The notes under the pieces were generated by a model. The model searched no databases and was not told the origin of the DNA. It saw only the letters and a program-made list of their open reading frames with translations. From positions 117,719,052-117,783,051 of the forward strand of contig OX465284.1 in assembly GCA_949987705.1 (NCBI GenBank): a stretch of DNA of 64,000 nt, written 5' to 3'. Position 1 is the stretch's first letter. Every line of letters begins with the position of its first letter. A program made the position numbers and the translations under genes. The stretch comes from Thereva unica (lineage: Eukaryota > Arthropoda > Insecta > Diptera > Therevidae). This document shows positions 1-11,940 of this stretch, in pieces.

Positions 1-65
1 TTCCATTTGCGGTTTTTTGTAAGACATCTGTTTTACCCACCAATGACGACACTTCTTTGTTCTAG

Positions 66-774
66 AATAAATTAGAAATAATTACCGGTGGAAATGCTGG
101 AACTATGCAATTAGAGCTCTATAACGGGGAGAATTTGATCTGCAAACTTAACAACAATGACGCCCTAATAGGATCTTATCCAATAGAGAATGGTATGCGG
201 GTACATGTCATAGACAACTTTTTATTCGTTGCTGAGCACGTTGAAAAATTCGAACTAACAGACGAACAGTATGAGCAGAAGCAAGATTCTCTTAAGAATT
301 TCTTGAAAAAGAATAGACTTGGGAAATATAACGAGGAGGAAATGAAAAAAATAGAAGAAAGGAAGAAAAAAGCTGCCGAAGAGGAGAGGAATAAGGCGTT
401 ATCCTGCACCCTTGGATCAAGATGCCGGGTATGCAATCAATTAATTTCGAAAATAAGTATTTACGGTAACCCGTTAAATAGGTATCAGTGAAAGGCCAGC
501 CTCACCGTTTAGGGACGATAATGTACAACGGCCCCCTTGAAGGCAAGCGCGGTATATTTATTGGAGTGAAATATGATGAGCCTTTAGGTTCTAATGATGG
601 GTCGTAAGTGCATATTTGCTATTTGCAATTACTTTTGATTAATTTATTTTTTCAAGGTTCGAAGGTAAACGCTACTTTGAATGCGAACCTAAATATGGGG
701 GATATGTGACGCCAGCGGCAGTTGAAGTCGGAGATTTCCCCCCTGAAGAATTCGATTTAGATGAAGAGATTTAA
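66..774 (+). CDS. TBCB: Tubulin-folding cofactor B, 3' part (partial at left edge)
   Basis: Cofactor B helps fold and dissociate alpha-tubulin in the cytoplasm together with cofactor E. Three exons can be joined: 66-428, 482-603 and 657-774, with introns of 53 bp each (429-481, 604-656), giving 200 visible codons. The first visible residues (NKLEIITGG, then [16 protein letters not shown]) are the end of the N-terminal ubiquitin-like domain. A Lys/Glu-rich helical linker follows, then a CAP-Gly domain containing [27 protein letters not shown] and [17 protein letters not shown]. The protein ends in the acidic tail DLDEEI, similar to the acidic end of other cofactor B proteins. The ATG at 105 is internal to the domain and is not the start; an acceptor AG lies at 64-65. 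The start and first exon(s) are missing to the left. A GT at 19-20 might end an upstream exon, but the reading frame across it does not look convincing. Confidence 0.92.
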
Positions 775-1228
775 TTGCTTTAAAAACTCCGTTTTGCTAC
801 GCACTATAGGAACCAGAACACGTTTGCAATTTTATGTACGAAGTACGATATTATTTGTATACATTTCCATTTAATTTTTTTATATTAAACAATATTAAAA
901 TGATGTAATGTTGCTTGACGATAATCAGATGCATGAGTTAAATTTCGCCGCCTGGGTTCATTTCTCCTTTATTTAATCAAAAATTCACACGTTTTTTACT
1001 TTTTAACAAATGGCATCAAGTCGTATGCAATATGTAATTGTGGAAAAATTCTCTTGCTGATAATTGAGGAAATTTTCAACGTGTCCTCAATATTCATCAA
1101 TTAAAAGATAGGCATTTAATCAAACAAACCCCTGATGCTTCGCCACTTGTGTAACTAAACGTGTACTATCTAATTACAATGAATACACACATAATAATTT
1201 CAAAAAAGTTATTTATTTGTAGCTTCTA
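775..1228. other. Convergent intergenic spacer (3' UTRs)
   Basis: AT-rich DNA between the stop codons of the convergent cofactor B and eIF2B epsilon genes. It should hold both 3' untranslated regions. No further coding or repeat structure was seen. Confidence 0.6.
1212..1217 (-). promoter_or_regulatory. Poly(A) signal of the eIF2B epsilon gene
   Basis: AATAAA on the minus strand, 12 bases after the stop codon of the eIF2B epsilon gene. This implies an unusually short 3' untranslated region. No better hexamer was seen close by. Confidence 0.45.
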
Positions 1229-3510
1229 CTAGTCACTTTCCTCCTCACTGGAAGCCATCAACCAATCCACCAATTTCTTTAAACCTTTCCTAAGCCAATC
1301 TGATTCTTCCGTTAAATTGCTGTGCCATGAAAGAATGGCATCTTCGTTGACGTATTCCTTGTCGTAGAGATAATGAATAATTTGTGCAGCTTTGGTTTGC
1401 AGTGCAAGATTTTGGTTGCAGCATTCCTGAAATGCATTTAGCTTTAAATATCTTCCCCTATTACGCTTTTTCCAAATTTGGAACTTACCTCGATAGCTTT
1501 AAGACAATCGATCATGGAATCATCAGATTTTATATAATTTGTAACAACTGATCCTAAATGACTAAAAACTTGGTGGATGACAGTAAGAATATTAGAGTCT
1601 GCATCTTGAATCGAAGGCAGAGAGAACATAGCTTTGACTACGTAAAAATTCACTTCTTTTAAGGTCATGTTATAAGCGTAGCGCGAAGAATTGATCTCTA
1701 AAATTAAAAAGTCTGGATTTGACTTCTCTTGGAATCCACGAGAGAGGGAGTCGATAACTTCAGATAAAAATACTGTGAAATAAAAATTGTTCCTAAAATG
1801 TTTCAAAATGCACTTTCAAGTCCTTACTGTTTGTGTCGTCCGGTATAGGGGAACCAGCCCTGGACTCATCTTCCTCGCTTGTCGAATTATAATCACTTTC
1901 TTCATAATTCAAAGGCAGCGAGGTCATTTTCGGTATCCCTACTTTAGTTGGCTCAAAGTCTTCATCTTCCGAATCAGAAACATAAACCTCTTGTTCGTCG
2001 TCCACAACATAAGCATGGTCACCTAGTTTTTTCCCTTCTCCTAAATTGGTAGTTTTTTAGTACTCAGTAATATCGTTTAAATGACTTACCATAGTCGGCT
2101 GCAGTACTTTGCACGAGTACTTTAGAAAGGTCGGACTTCGGTGGTAAAACGACGTTTGTGCCCACAACAACTCCGTCCGATAGTTTTGACCCTGCTCCAA
2201 TGTGACTCCCTGAACCTATAACACAGTACTGAAGATTGCAGTCGTTTTCTATTACGACATTATCAACCAAAAAGGCGTTTCTTAAAGTACAGTTCTTTCC
2301 AATTTTGCAATTTTTCCCTATTACAGTCACCGATAAATCACATCCTGCTTCCACGTTGGAATTCTCTTCTACAACGATGTTATCTCTCAGCAGAACTCGC
2401 GACACATTCGCTTTTGGGCTTTTGTAAATATTATTACGCAAAAAGGAATAATTCTGCCATAGATTACAAATTCCCATATCTGGAACTAGGGGATATGCCC
2501 ACCGGTTAATAACGTCATTGCTAACCATCTGATAAGTAAGCCAATTGCTGACTTTCCGGGCGTAGTGCTCTGTGGGCAAAAGGGATACGTAAATTCTGCT
2601 GTCCAGTATCTCTTCATTTATAAGTAAGCCGCGTATGAAATCGTCACGAGTTTCAAAATCGAAGTTATCACTAAATAGTGAGAGAAGAGAAGGTGAGCAA
2701 ATAGCAATTTGAGGATCTAGTAGGTTGTGGTGGAGGGATATTTTTGAGTTGTTCAGGAATACTTCCAACGGAATATTGAAGTTCGATTCTTTTGTATTTT
2801 GTCGTATCCTTTGATGGAAATGCAGCCTATTGTTTTCCACGTCTAAAGCTATAAAAACTTCATCACCAGTCCTGCAGTTCCCTGTGGCTTCCTTGAACAC
2901 CACAGTTAGTGCAGCACCTTTGTCAAATTTTACATGTTTTCTAGAACGGAAGGTAGTTTGCGACTTACAATAATACGAGAATGAAAATTACTTATGATCC
3001 TCTAAAACCCTTGATAGATTGGCATTCGTGACAGTATCTGCCCCTAATAGTATGAAATGGCTGCGAATTAATCCCTTGGAGTCTAGATCTCTAAGGGCAT
3101 CGCCTAGGCATCTACATCCCTCTGCTCCTATCACTTGCACCGTCATTTTAATTGACCACGAACATCGTGATTCCACTCGTTTCCTAAGGATTATTAAAAT
3201 TAAGCTGCAGTTGGGGTAATGAGTAAAACTTACTTGATATGCTCCCTAATCTCATTAATAAAAAGGCTAGCATAAACAAACACTTTCTCCACTCCGCTTC
3301 TGTTGAGCGCTTCTAAAGCATAGTCCAAAAGCGGTACATTTGCCAAAGGTAGCAGGCCCTGTAAAAATATTTTATTGGGAACAGCTGAAATTGATAATGT
3401 AGGGAATTATTTACTGTTGAAATATCATTAGATAATGGACGAAAATTCTCAATATTGTTATCAGCTATCAGAACGGCGTGGACAACTTCCTTTTTCTCAA
3501 ATTGAGACAT
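1229..3510 (-). CDS. EIF2B5: Translation initiation factor eIF2B, epsilon subunit (catalytic GEF subunit)
   Basis: eIF2B epsilon catalyses GDP-GTP exchange on eIF2 in the cytoplasm and is the regulated step of initiation. Seven exons join in frame: 3510-3415, 3358-3234, 3183-2992, 2940-2090, 2040-1828, 1772-1489 and 1426-1229, about 652 residues, close to the family length. The start ATG at 3510 opens MSQFEKKEVVHAVLIAD. The N-terminal pyrophosphorylase-like domain has LLPLANVPLLDYALE and LGDALRDLDSKGLIRSHFIL. A left-handed beta-helix follows (hexad repeats VIGKNCKIGKNC, YCVIGSGSHIGAGSKL), then an acidic linker (SDSEDEDFEP) and the C-terminal W2/HEAT domain, with QTKAAQIIHYLYDKEYVNEDAI and the acidic end WLMASSEEESD. 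Six introns of 50-62 bp have GT-AG ends. The gene looks intact and converges on cofactor B. Confidence 0.96.
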
Positions 3511-4077
3511 TTTAGCGACTTTAGATTTTGTAATTTCACAATTTGAGGTTAAAATCCCATTGTCGAGCTGTCAAAAGAAAAATACTTCCAATCTTCTTCT
3601 TTTACGATGTATTTCGAACTACTTATTTTGCGCTTTAAGACGTTATGTATCAGATCAAACTTTTTGAGCAGCAGCGAAAGCAAAAAAGCCCACCGCCACA
3701 GATGCTTCTTATTTGGAGCGGACATCGTCTATAGAACAACTAATTTCATTTTCGAAACCAACGACATTTCGACACAGACGATAACCAAGTTAGGAGCTCC
3801 ATTTTAGTTGTCTAAAGTGGTTCCGGCATAAACGCATATATTGGGGAGGTTTCAAAACCACCCTGGCGGAAAAGTGGCCTCGGTGTTGAAACCAATAAAT
3901 AATATGAGTAGATATTGTTAGTGTAACTTTGTTGAATAATAGAAAGAATGACCATTAGTGATTCTTTGCCTTAGGTTTTTGTTTATCTTAAAAATGGATT
4001 GTCTTCTACGCTTTCTTTTTAAAAAAGAACTTGAGGAGTTGTGACAATTCACAATAGCCATTCCCGTTACCGCGTAA
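3511..4077. other. Upstream region of eIF2B epsilon; possible divergent promoter
   Basis: The promoter of the minus-strand eIF2B epsilon gene must lie here. No TATA box or other firm core element could be assigned. A short + strand open frame (3607-3807) resembles no family I know and is probably chance. Confidence 0.4.
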
Positions 4078-4096
4078 ATGGCTTGTGCAGCATCGG
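4078..4096 (+). CDS. Possible first coding exon of an unidentified + strand gene
   Basis: An ATG in a favourable context (cgtaaATGG) opens MACAAS and runs into a strong donor, CGG|GTAAGTG, at 4097. A pyrimidine-rich acceptor (ctattaag) lies 68 bp downstream at 4164 and occurs a second time at 4290, because it sits inside the duplicated target site of a retroposon (4168-4279). Splicing to the second copy would continue DRRTLKTAI and reach a possible further donor (a|gtaatt) at about 4319. No later exon was found, so the gene may be broken or the match may be chance. Confidence 0.2.
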
Positions 4097-4153
4097 GTAA
4101 GTGTCAATATTATATTTATTGCTCTTATATTTTCAATGTTATGTTTCATTTTG

Positions 4154-4293
4154 TATCTATTAAGATCAACAAAGAATCAGTGGTTGATATGGTTGAAAAA
4201 CCTTATACCAGTTATAACCCCGGGGTTATACCATCACTTAGGTGATGGAAAGTTTAAAAATCAACAACAACAACAACAATATCTATTAAGATC
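4154..4293 (+). mobile_element. 5'-truncated retroposon with (CAA)n tail and 14-bp target duplication
   Basis: The 14-mer tatctattaagatc occurs at 4154-4167 and again at 4280-4293. Between the copies are 112 bases ending in a (CAA)n tail, preceded by a GC-rich palindromic stretch (ccccgggg) and a short stem (catcacttaggtgatg). Exact flanking duplication plus a 3' simple-repeat tail is the signature of target-primed reverse transcription. The body is too short to assign a parent LINE or SINE. Confidence 0.8.
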
Positions 4294-4403
4294 GAAGGAC
4301 ATTAAAAACAGCTATAAGTAATTTTAGTAGTTCTTGATGATTATATCGTCTTATGCTTATGGTGAGTCCACACAATAACAAAGCAAAGTCAGTCACCGCT
4401 GAG

Positions 4404-4790
4404 TCACTGGAAAAGCCCCAGAGGCAGCCTCAACATTGTAGAACAGATATTCTGACGGCCAGACGATTTTTTGTAAGTTTTGTGATCGTTTAATCCCTCA
4501 TGGGACAGGGCGGAAACAGTTGCCCTCCAGCGGACTCTGTTTTGCGCGCTTGCTCTCAGTTCTGACGAAGATCTCCCAGTTGTTGCGGCCTCTGCTAATA
4601 AGGTTCTTCTCCATGTTGATGTTGTTCTAGGTCTGCAGACTTTACGGGTTCTTTGTGGATTGCAGTCAAGGCCTGTTTGGCTAGATTCTCGTTTTCGCGT
4701 CGCAAGGTGTGGCCAATCCAAGTCCATTCCCTTCGCCTGATTTGGTCGTCTATCCTTTCTTGACCGACCGTGCCATGACGTTGGACGTTG
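4404..4790 (-). pseudogene. LINE relic, C-terminal end of a reverse transcriptase ORF
   Basis: The minus strand reads a decayed C-terminal tail of a non-LTR retrotransposon polyprotein. The common pattern of a W/IGH-like segment, then GLDCNPQ, GRPRTTWRR-like (here VCRPRTTSTWRRTLLAEA) and RVRWRATVSAL is recognisable. A frame change near 4727 joins it to an upstream EWTWIGHTLRRE-like stretch. It belongs to a different family from the GAA-tailed LINEs elsewhere in the window. Confidence 0.7.
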
Positions 4791-4799
4791 AAACGATTT

Positions 4800-7700
4800 C
4801 TTACTACTGTGCTTTTATTTCAAATAGCGTCTGAAACACGATAAAAAAAGCAAAACAAAATGCATATCAAACATTGTAAATTAATGTTGATATTCTTCTT
4901 ATGCTCCTTTAATCCTTTTTGGAACATTGAGCGAAAAAATTTCGCAACCATTAGCTTTTAATATCCTTTGAATATATGAAATTTAATTGTATTCATATTT
5001 GCGAAGGGAGACTATCATCGCATATCAAGCGTATGTTCGTTATTTATTCACAGAAGTCAAAGTAAAGGCTATTCTTCCTAAAGATTATACTAATATTATA
5101 TAAATAATTTAGAAAATATTGTTCTAGCTGTTTACAAACCAACTCGTTACTAACTTTTTCATGATATTCTACATACATACATACCGAATTTCCAAAATGG
5201 GGAATCAATAAAGCTATCTATGTACGTGGTCTCCCCCAAATTACACGCAATGGCAAACGCCCTTTCAGTTTTTTCAATAAAGGGAGCATGGCTATTCTAT
5301 GGGGGTTTTCCCCATGTTACACGTACATATTCAAGGCTAAGGTCAACAACACATGCTCGAGTTACATAATCCCTACAAAAAACCTGGTCTATAAGTTTGT
5401 ATACAAAAAATAACAGGAAGGTAACCAACGACAAACTTGGCGTTGATAACTTAAGAGTGATCCATTGTTGCCCTGATCATTCTGCATTTATCTCCACATA
5501 TGCAAATTTATACTTGTTAGATGCCCAGGTGCAGTGAGGCTTGTCTACTAACCTGGAGACCTATGTAGGAGAAAAAGGCAAAAAGCAACACCGGAACGAA
5601 TTTGCCGGGCTACAGGTGTATGAAACGATGCCGAAACCTTTGGTATATCGTAGCAGGACCCCGAAGAGAACCAACTCCAAAAAGAATCTGGTTTATGCTA
5701 GTTAAGTTAATCTTGTTTGGTGCATAGTGCATTATGCTTCGAAACTGCAAGAATAAACAAGAACTCTTCCCGCTGGGCTCAGGTTAAATACCCGCACGAA
5801 AAGTTCTGCTGTTACGTAGAGTGAACACATCCTCGATTCAAAAACTTTTTGCTGCCGATGAGTCATCCTTCAGATAATTCACCTGTTGTACTTTGTTACT
5901 GCGATGTCTGGGTTGGTAGAATTTGTGGTCATGACTTCAATATAAAAACGCTTCCGTAATATCGAAGATAATTAGCGTCCGCATATTGTTACATGATTAG
6001 AATTCACACTAATCAGACTCCAGAACTTGTCCTGTAAAATGCATTTTCTCGCACCAGAATGCGTCCTGAGTGCAAGGTTGTATGATGTTCAAAAGTGCCT
6101 AATAACTTCATTGTCGCCATATTTCGTCGTCATGCTTTACTTGATCCCTCAAGTCTCATGTGTACATTTTCACCTGACTGAGCTCCATTCAGGTAAATGA
6201 GTTGCTGGAAGATAATATTTCACCGGTGTAGACCAGAAGCTTTGAGTTAACAAACTTCCGTGCATGTATTAAGAACTCATTGATAAATATTTTATTCTGT
6301 GGGGATTCGAGCCCTTTTAGGTGCTGCGTTCGCAATGCCGTTCGGAGTTGAGAACCGCCGGGTGGGATTTTATATTGCGAAGCTCTCCGTAAACTTAACT
6401 CTAACCTCGTGAACGCTCCTTTTGTTGCAAGTGCAGCGAGTCGAACTTCTTTTAAGTCTCCTTTCGGAAATGAGGGTATGTGAAGATTCCGCATAAAAGA
6501 AAGAGGGAAAGTAGCATAGAAGCCGGGTGGGACCCCGGTAAAGCCATAAAAGTAAGAACGGTGGAACAGAAGGTGTAATAACAGGTAAACAAGGTAACTA
6601 AAATCCAAACATATACACCTGAAGTGGCTCTCCGTGCTTGGTGTACAGGGGAGTTTGCATCGCTCGCAGTTTTGCTCGGGCGGACTGGAGTCAGGTATTC
6701 CACAGTGGCGAGACTCCGTGGGTTTTACAAACTTTCCGGTTTTTGGAGCTGCTGCTTCGGGTCTCTGGAATCTATCAACGGTGGTCGCGAGTTTTCTTCT
6801 TTAGTCAGCGACAAGATTCGCGCGGTGGTGGACACTTTTAGTAAGGGCGGCCTTCATAGTTGTTCGGTTGTTTTTTTATGGAAAAAATTGAGTTTTAGTG
6901 CATTTTATTGTTATTTAGTGGCTTACGCATGTGTGCATTCCTCAGTCAGTTTTATGCATAATGATAAAGAAGTGATTCTGCTGGATGGCACATTATGGCT
7001 GGATGTTTATAAGTCTCCATGTTTTCTGCCTGATGATTCTTTTTTGTAACAAGTGTGGTGATTCAGATTGAGAACTCGATCGTTTTTAAAAGCAAGCATA
7101 AAATTTGCACCTTTAGAGAAAGAAGAACGATAGCCTAAACTTTGGATTATTTTGCGTAATCTGCAAGCTCTAGAGCAGAATCGCGGAAGGCAGGCAGAGA
7201 TCACCTCCTGGCCTAAAGGTAAGTAAACTTTAGTTGGAACGGCAGATCTGAGGTTGATGTTTAACCTTTCCGGGAAGGCATTGCCATTTTTTTACATACA
7301 CATATATTCTTTTGACTTTTCTCTTCTTTATTCTGCTTCTTGCACACAAAACAAAGTGCCACGGTGTATTACGGTTCTCAATGGCGGTAGCAACAATGTC
7401 CACGAATCTTCCTCCTCTCATTTACCACATTCTACGAATGGATTCCAGCCCAGTTGTGGGCTGATCTCGCGGATGCCCTACGTATGCGGCAAACACACAC
7501 TTTGAACATGCCGTTCAATTTAATTAATTATTCGTCGCTTTTTCTTTATTTGCTTTTTCCACAAATGCCACTCTCTGCATAATTGATATGCTGAATATTG
7601 ATCTTTGTGTTTTGCTGCGCCACGAACAGAAAGATCGTGAGTGCCATGCCGCAGCTCTTCTCTATCGCGGTACATTTTGCATGTGTTGCCAGTTTTTATC

Positions 7701-10358
7701 TGGAACTGCTAACATTTGATTCCTTTTTGTTTACTTTAGAGACTATCCACGTAGCTATGCTAGTCTAAACTGGGGTGTCTTGTTTCGTTTAAATTCTGAT
7801 TAGAAAAAACTATGGCGATATAACCTTGATATTTGCTTTAGAACTAACGAAATGTTGAGAAATTTCGATGTACAAAAAAGTCGTCGTATGAAGAATCGTC
7901 CGTGCACAATTCACTCAAGGCTACGACGTTAGGCGACAAATCAATGCTCGAATTGATCTTAAATAACTTTTTGGCAAGGTTATCACAAAAAAGGCGTGTT
8001 ATAATTACGAGTTATTTTCAAATTGTGACAACACCAATGAAAAATTATTTTTTCTGTAAACCTACAAACGGGCGACGACCACCATACCAGATACTCTGAT
8101 TTTATACCTACTTGTTTAATGATTAATAGCATGTAGCAACACGCTTAACTTTTATTCAAAAAAAAATGAATACATTACTATAAATATATTTTTAAAATAA
8201 ATCTTTTCACCAAAGCCATAAAAATGCTATGATGTCAAAAAGGTAGGATCCGGTAATTCAGGAAATACGGTTCATTGAAAGTCTCATCTTTTACATTCTC
8301 GATTAACGGTCTTGATGCAATGGAACATTGTTAAAAATATTTAAGCAATAATTCGACAATTTTATTCAATAACGCACGGGTATTGAGCATTCGAAAATTG
8401 AACAATAAAAGTTGATTTTGCAACGTCGAAGAGGATCTTATAAGAATGACAATAATAAAAATCATCGGTGACATTAACATGACAATAATCTTGCATGTGA
8501 AAAGGCGGCAACCAGTTTGCTAATTTCATCAGTGTTTCACATGCGCAAAAGATTCTGTCTGCGTCAAAATCCGTTTATTTTTGGCTAATGTGTTGTTGAT
8601 CATGACTGTATCCTGGCACGGAAGTTGCACAAAAGGCAGAAAACTTTCTTAATTGTCGGTTAACCCAAACCTCAACCTGTGACCCCATCGTGCACATCTT
8701 CACTTCGAGATTTAATATCAGAATTGCTTGATGATTTTGGATTTCTCGCGTTCAATACTTTCGAGACTCGATATTTTAATTCCAGCCTCTTCTAACGTCT
8801 TCAAGTCCCGAGTTATGGGCGCTACCAAAAGGTGCTGCACACTTGGCTCCAAGAAACTCACCAGAACTCGTTTTTCCTGTCGGAGGAGATAATTTCGCAG
8901 ACTTTTATTTAGAAAACCTACATAACTCGACTTGGTCGGAGGACCGTGCGATCGTGTACTTAAAATCATTACCTTCCAAGTTTCAGGCAAGGCGGCTGCG
9001 CCTTTCGCGCTTTCGTTCTTAAGGAGACGCACACCTGGCTTGGACGTATGTTCAAATATTCGACGGCATGGAGTCACAAAAAAGATTTGCATTAAAGTTT
9101 TTAAGTGCTTGTTGCTTATCGATGCACATTTTCTGCAAGTTACAGAATACGAGCACTCTATTATGATTGCAGTCTTTCCAGTTGCGCCTGTGTGTATGTG
9201 TGTGTTTCGCGTTGCACCGCACATTCAACAGTGCAGCCTCAAATGCACTGCCCGGTCTCCGTCGTTCTACCGCTTCCACTATTAAGCACGTTTCAATTAA
9301 ATCCGGACAGTTCATAATGCCCGGCTAAGCTGAATTTACTCAAATATTAATGGGAGCCGCCATGATCGAGAAAGTAATGTGCGCTCTGAGCAAAATATTT
9401 CAAGGCTCATCGCACTGATACTAACTAGATGGAATGTTAGGTTTACCTGCAAACTTTCATCATATTACTTCTATTGCGACCGACTACTGTGGACAAGCAA
9501 TTAAAAAGAGACGCGCTGAGAATAAGTATTTACATGCTTTTTCGCTGCACGTGTTGTGAAAATGAACGTCCACGCTTTAAAAATACTTGGCCATTTTCAT
9601 TTTCAATGGTGCTTTTGGGAAATCGGCCAAACTGAGTCAATTTGGAATGAAAACGTGTGGAAAAAGCTTTGCTCCTGCTCGAAGGGATGCCAATTTTCAA
9701 CTCGTAATTAATATCGATTAACGTTTATCGAATTCGACATGCCTTTGTTCCTTAGTAAAATTAACGACAGTTTCAGTCTCGCTATTCACAAGTACATAAA
9801 ACGTCAGATAAAAATTGATTAAACACTGCGTTAAACCCCAAATGCGTTTGTTTGACTAGTTCCTCGGAACGTGTTGTCGGGGGCTTTATTATATACATAT
9901 ATTCCGTTGACATCGGGGGAATGAAAGGTGCTAGTAACTTCCGATAATGCCAAGATTTGGAGCTTCCTGCGGTTTGTGCATGCACGTGAGACGAGGGAGT
10001 GCAATGTTTGATGCACCAGTGGCAACAGTATACCCAACGATTTGGTGGATTTTGGAGCGAGAGTGTAATGTGTATTAGTAACAATAAACACGGTGTTACA
10101 AAGCACCGAAAAGACGCGCGCAGAAAGGGTTGGTTTCTTTTTTGACGTCCGTGTTATTTCGACAGTGGGCGACGTTGATGGACTCGTTTTTATGGGGAAA
10201 TGTTAAGGGCCGTTGCTTCTCCAAAGATCCACAAACAATTGACGCACTTAAGGCCTTTAAGGACAATGAACTATAAAATTGGGTGAACAGGATGCCAAGC
10301 CAGCCACAACCGCCATTTTAATAAAGTTGTTTTTCATACATATAATCGTAAGGTTTGT
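4800..10358. other. Gene-free AT-rich region
   Basis: No exon, RNA gene or delimitable element could be supported. Open frames up to 168 codons occur (for example 8718-9224 on the minus strand), but none shows a recognisable motif, homologous pattern or splice context. A stretch at 5200-5760 has a repeat-like feel (two ccccaaattacacg / ccccatgttacacg blocks about 75 bp apart) without clear ends. Confidence 0.5.
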
Positions 10359-11116
10359 ACTCTCTACAGTAACGGATTAAGACTAGTTGATGCCCTAAGC
10401 AATCCTCGCCTGTGGGCCCCCCTATCCGTATGTCAACTAGAATCGGTCTTTAAACCTTTACCGCCTTTCTTTGTAGCTTTGTTCCAGTACTTTTCCTGCA
10501 AAAATTTGTTGGGCAAAAACTTAGTTGAATGGTGGGGATAATTTTTTCAAAAATTCAGAAAGTAAAGAAACACTTTTTGGGCAATTTCCTGCAAATCAAG
10601 AAAAAGATAACATAAATGTCGATTGTCTATGTGTATGCCGCTTGTTAAGATACCCACATACATACAAAAAATTGTCAATTGACAACTTGCAAGAAATCGC
10701 AGGACCGAAAACCTCCGGCTAATTCCTGCAGGAGGGGAAGTGAAAATTTCCCCACTTTTTCTTGCATGAGAAAGTAAAGGAACACAAATTGGGAAAATTT
10801 TTGTCCCGCGGGATCCCACATTCGACTTCTGGAACAAAGCTTGTATATCTCTCTTCTTTTTCGCATCTCTGCATTTAATTTTTCAATGATGCTACATATA
10901 ATAACACGTTATTTTGAATTGTTCTCTTGGGCTTAAACTTACTTCAGGAGCTGAACCATCATTGGGCATTTTCTTTCTTCGTCTTTGACGGGTGTCTTTG
11001 TATTCCTAAGTAACTTGAAATTTTAACTTGTTTTTTCCTTCTCAGTTCATTAATTTTAAACAGTTCGGTTTTTAAAACGTTTTTATTAGCTCGCTTTCTT
11101 GTCTGTCTGGTTTTCC

Positions 11117-11437
11117 GGTACAAATCTTGCAATCGATTTTTTGAATACTTCCTACTACCCGATCACCCTGACATTTTGAACACAGCTTCAGCTGCGATGA
11201 CAATGCAAATGGTATACTTATTATACCGTTAGATCCATGGCGGCCGTCTCAAGAGGACGGATTACTGTTTTCTTCACGGAACAAATTTTGCAGTCGATTT
11301 TTTAAATACTTCCGGATATTCTATCATGCTGAAATTTTGCATACAACTTTAGCTCCGATGACAATGCAATATGCTATACTCAATATACCTAGATCCATGG
11401 CGGCCGTCTCAGGAGGGCGGATTGAAATTTTCTTCAC
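11117..11437. repeat. Two tandem copies of a 160-bp unit inside the hAT element
   Basis: Copy 1 (11117-11277) and copy 2 (11278-11437) lie head to tail. Both contain a ttgca(a/g)tcgatttttt block, gatgacaatgcaa, and the near-identical stretch agatccatggcggccgtctca followed by gga(c/g)gga, then ttttcttcac. The copies differ by scattered substitutions and short indels, so the duplication is not recent. Confidence 0.8.
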
Positions 11438-11574
11438 AACCCCTTCGGCATGGGTATCAAATGAAAGAATTGGCTGATCGTAATTCCGGTGCATTCGAAT
11501 TGCCTAATGTACTAGCGGGCAGCGAGTGGGAAAGCGGGAGAGGGGTTATGACTCTAAGTTGAGCTCCATTGTCA

Positions 11575-11940
11575 GGTTTATGCCCAAGTTAATTTAACTG
11601 AGTTAGGCAAGTTAACAACGGCAAAAATAGCAATTTTTTAGCGCTGTTAGCTAATTTATTTCTGCTTTTTGACTTAGCTAAAATGTAGCACAGCTAAATA
11701 CTGTCAAAATGGATTGATGTGTGCTTATAAATTTTTGTTGTAAGCAAATAATTTAGAGGACATTCTTTTTATTATTATTATTATTATTTTTTTTTAGCCA
11801 TTTGTTATTTGTAAAATGAGAAATGTTATTATTTTTGCTTGTTGTTAGTTGTAAAATGTGAATTATCAAATGGCCTGCTAGAAACGGTGTTAAGTTAACA
11901 GTGCTAGTTTAACAGAGTTAAAGTAACTCGGGCGTAAACC
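11575..11940. mobile_element. MITE copy A (366 bp, terminal inverted repeats), nested in the hAT element
   Basis: The left end ggtttatgcccaagttaatt and the reverse complement of the right end ggtttacgcccgagttactt match at 22 of the first 25 bases. Inside are further imperfect inverted blocks built around gttaac and gctaa, and an AT-rich centre with a (TTA)n run near 11770. No coding frame is present. Related, partly deleted copies lie at about 20190-20275 and 29450-30824. Confidence 0.75.

Noticed and set aside
1..18. Upstream coding exon of cofactor B ending at the GT at 19-20
   Set aside because: The frame needed to join it to 66 gives residues that do not fit the conserved ubiquitin-like domain. 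It could be real only with different splice sites.
6189..7049. Cluster of frames of up to 141 codons on both strands
   Set aside because: Compositions are unlike real proteins, no motif was seen, and frames on opposite strands overlap.
8718..9224. 168-codon minus-strand open frame
   Set aside because: It is the longest unexplained frame in the region, but it has no recognisable motif or splice context, and overlapping frames on both strands are similarly open, suggesting locally few stops.
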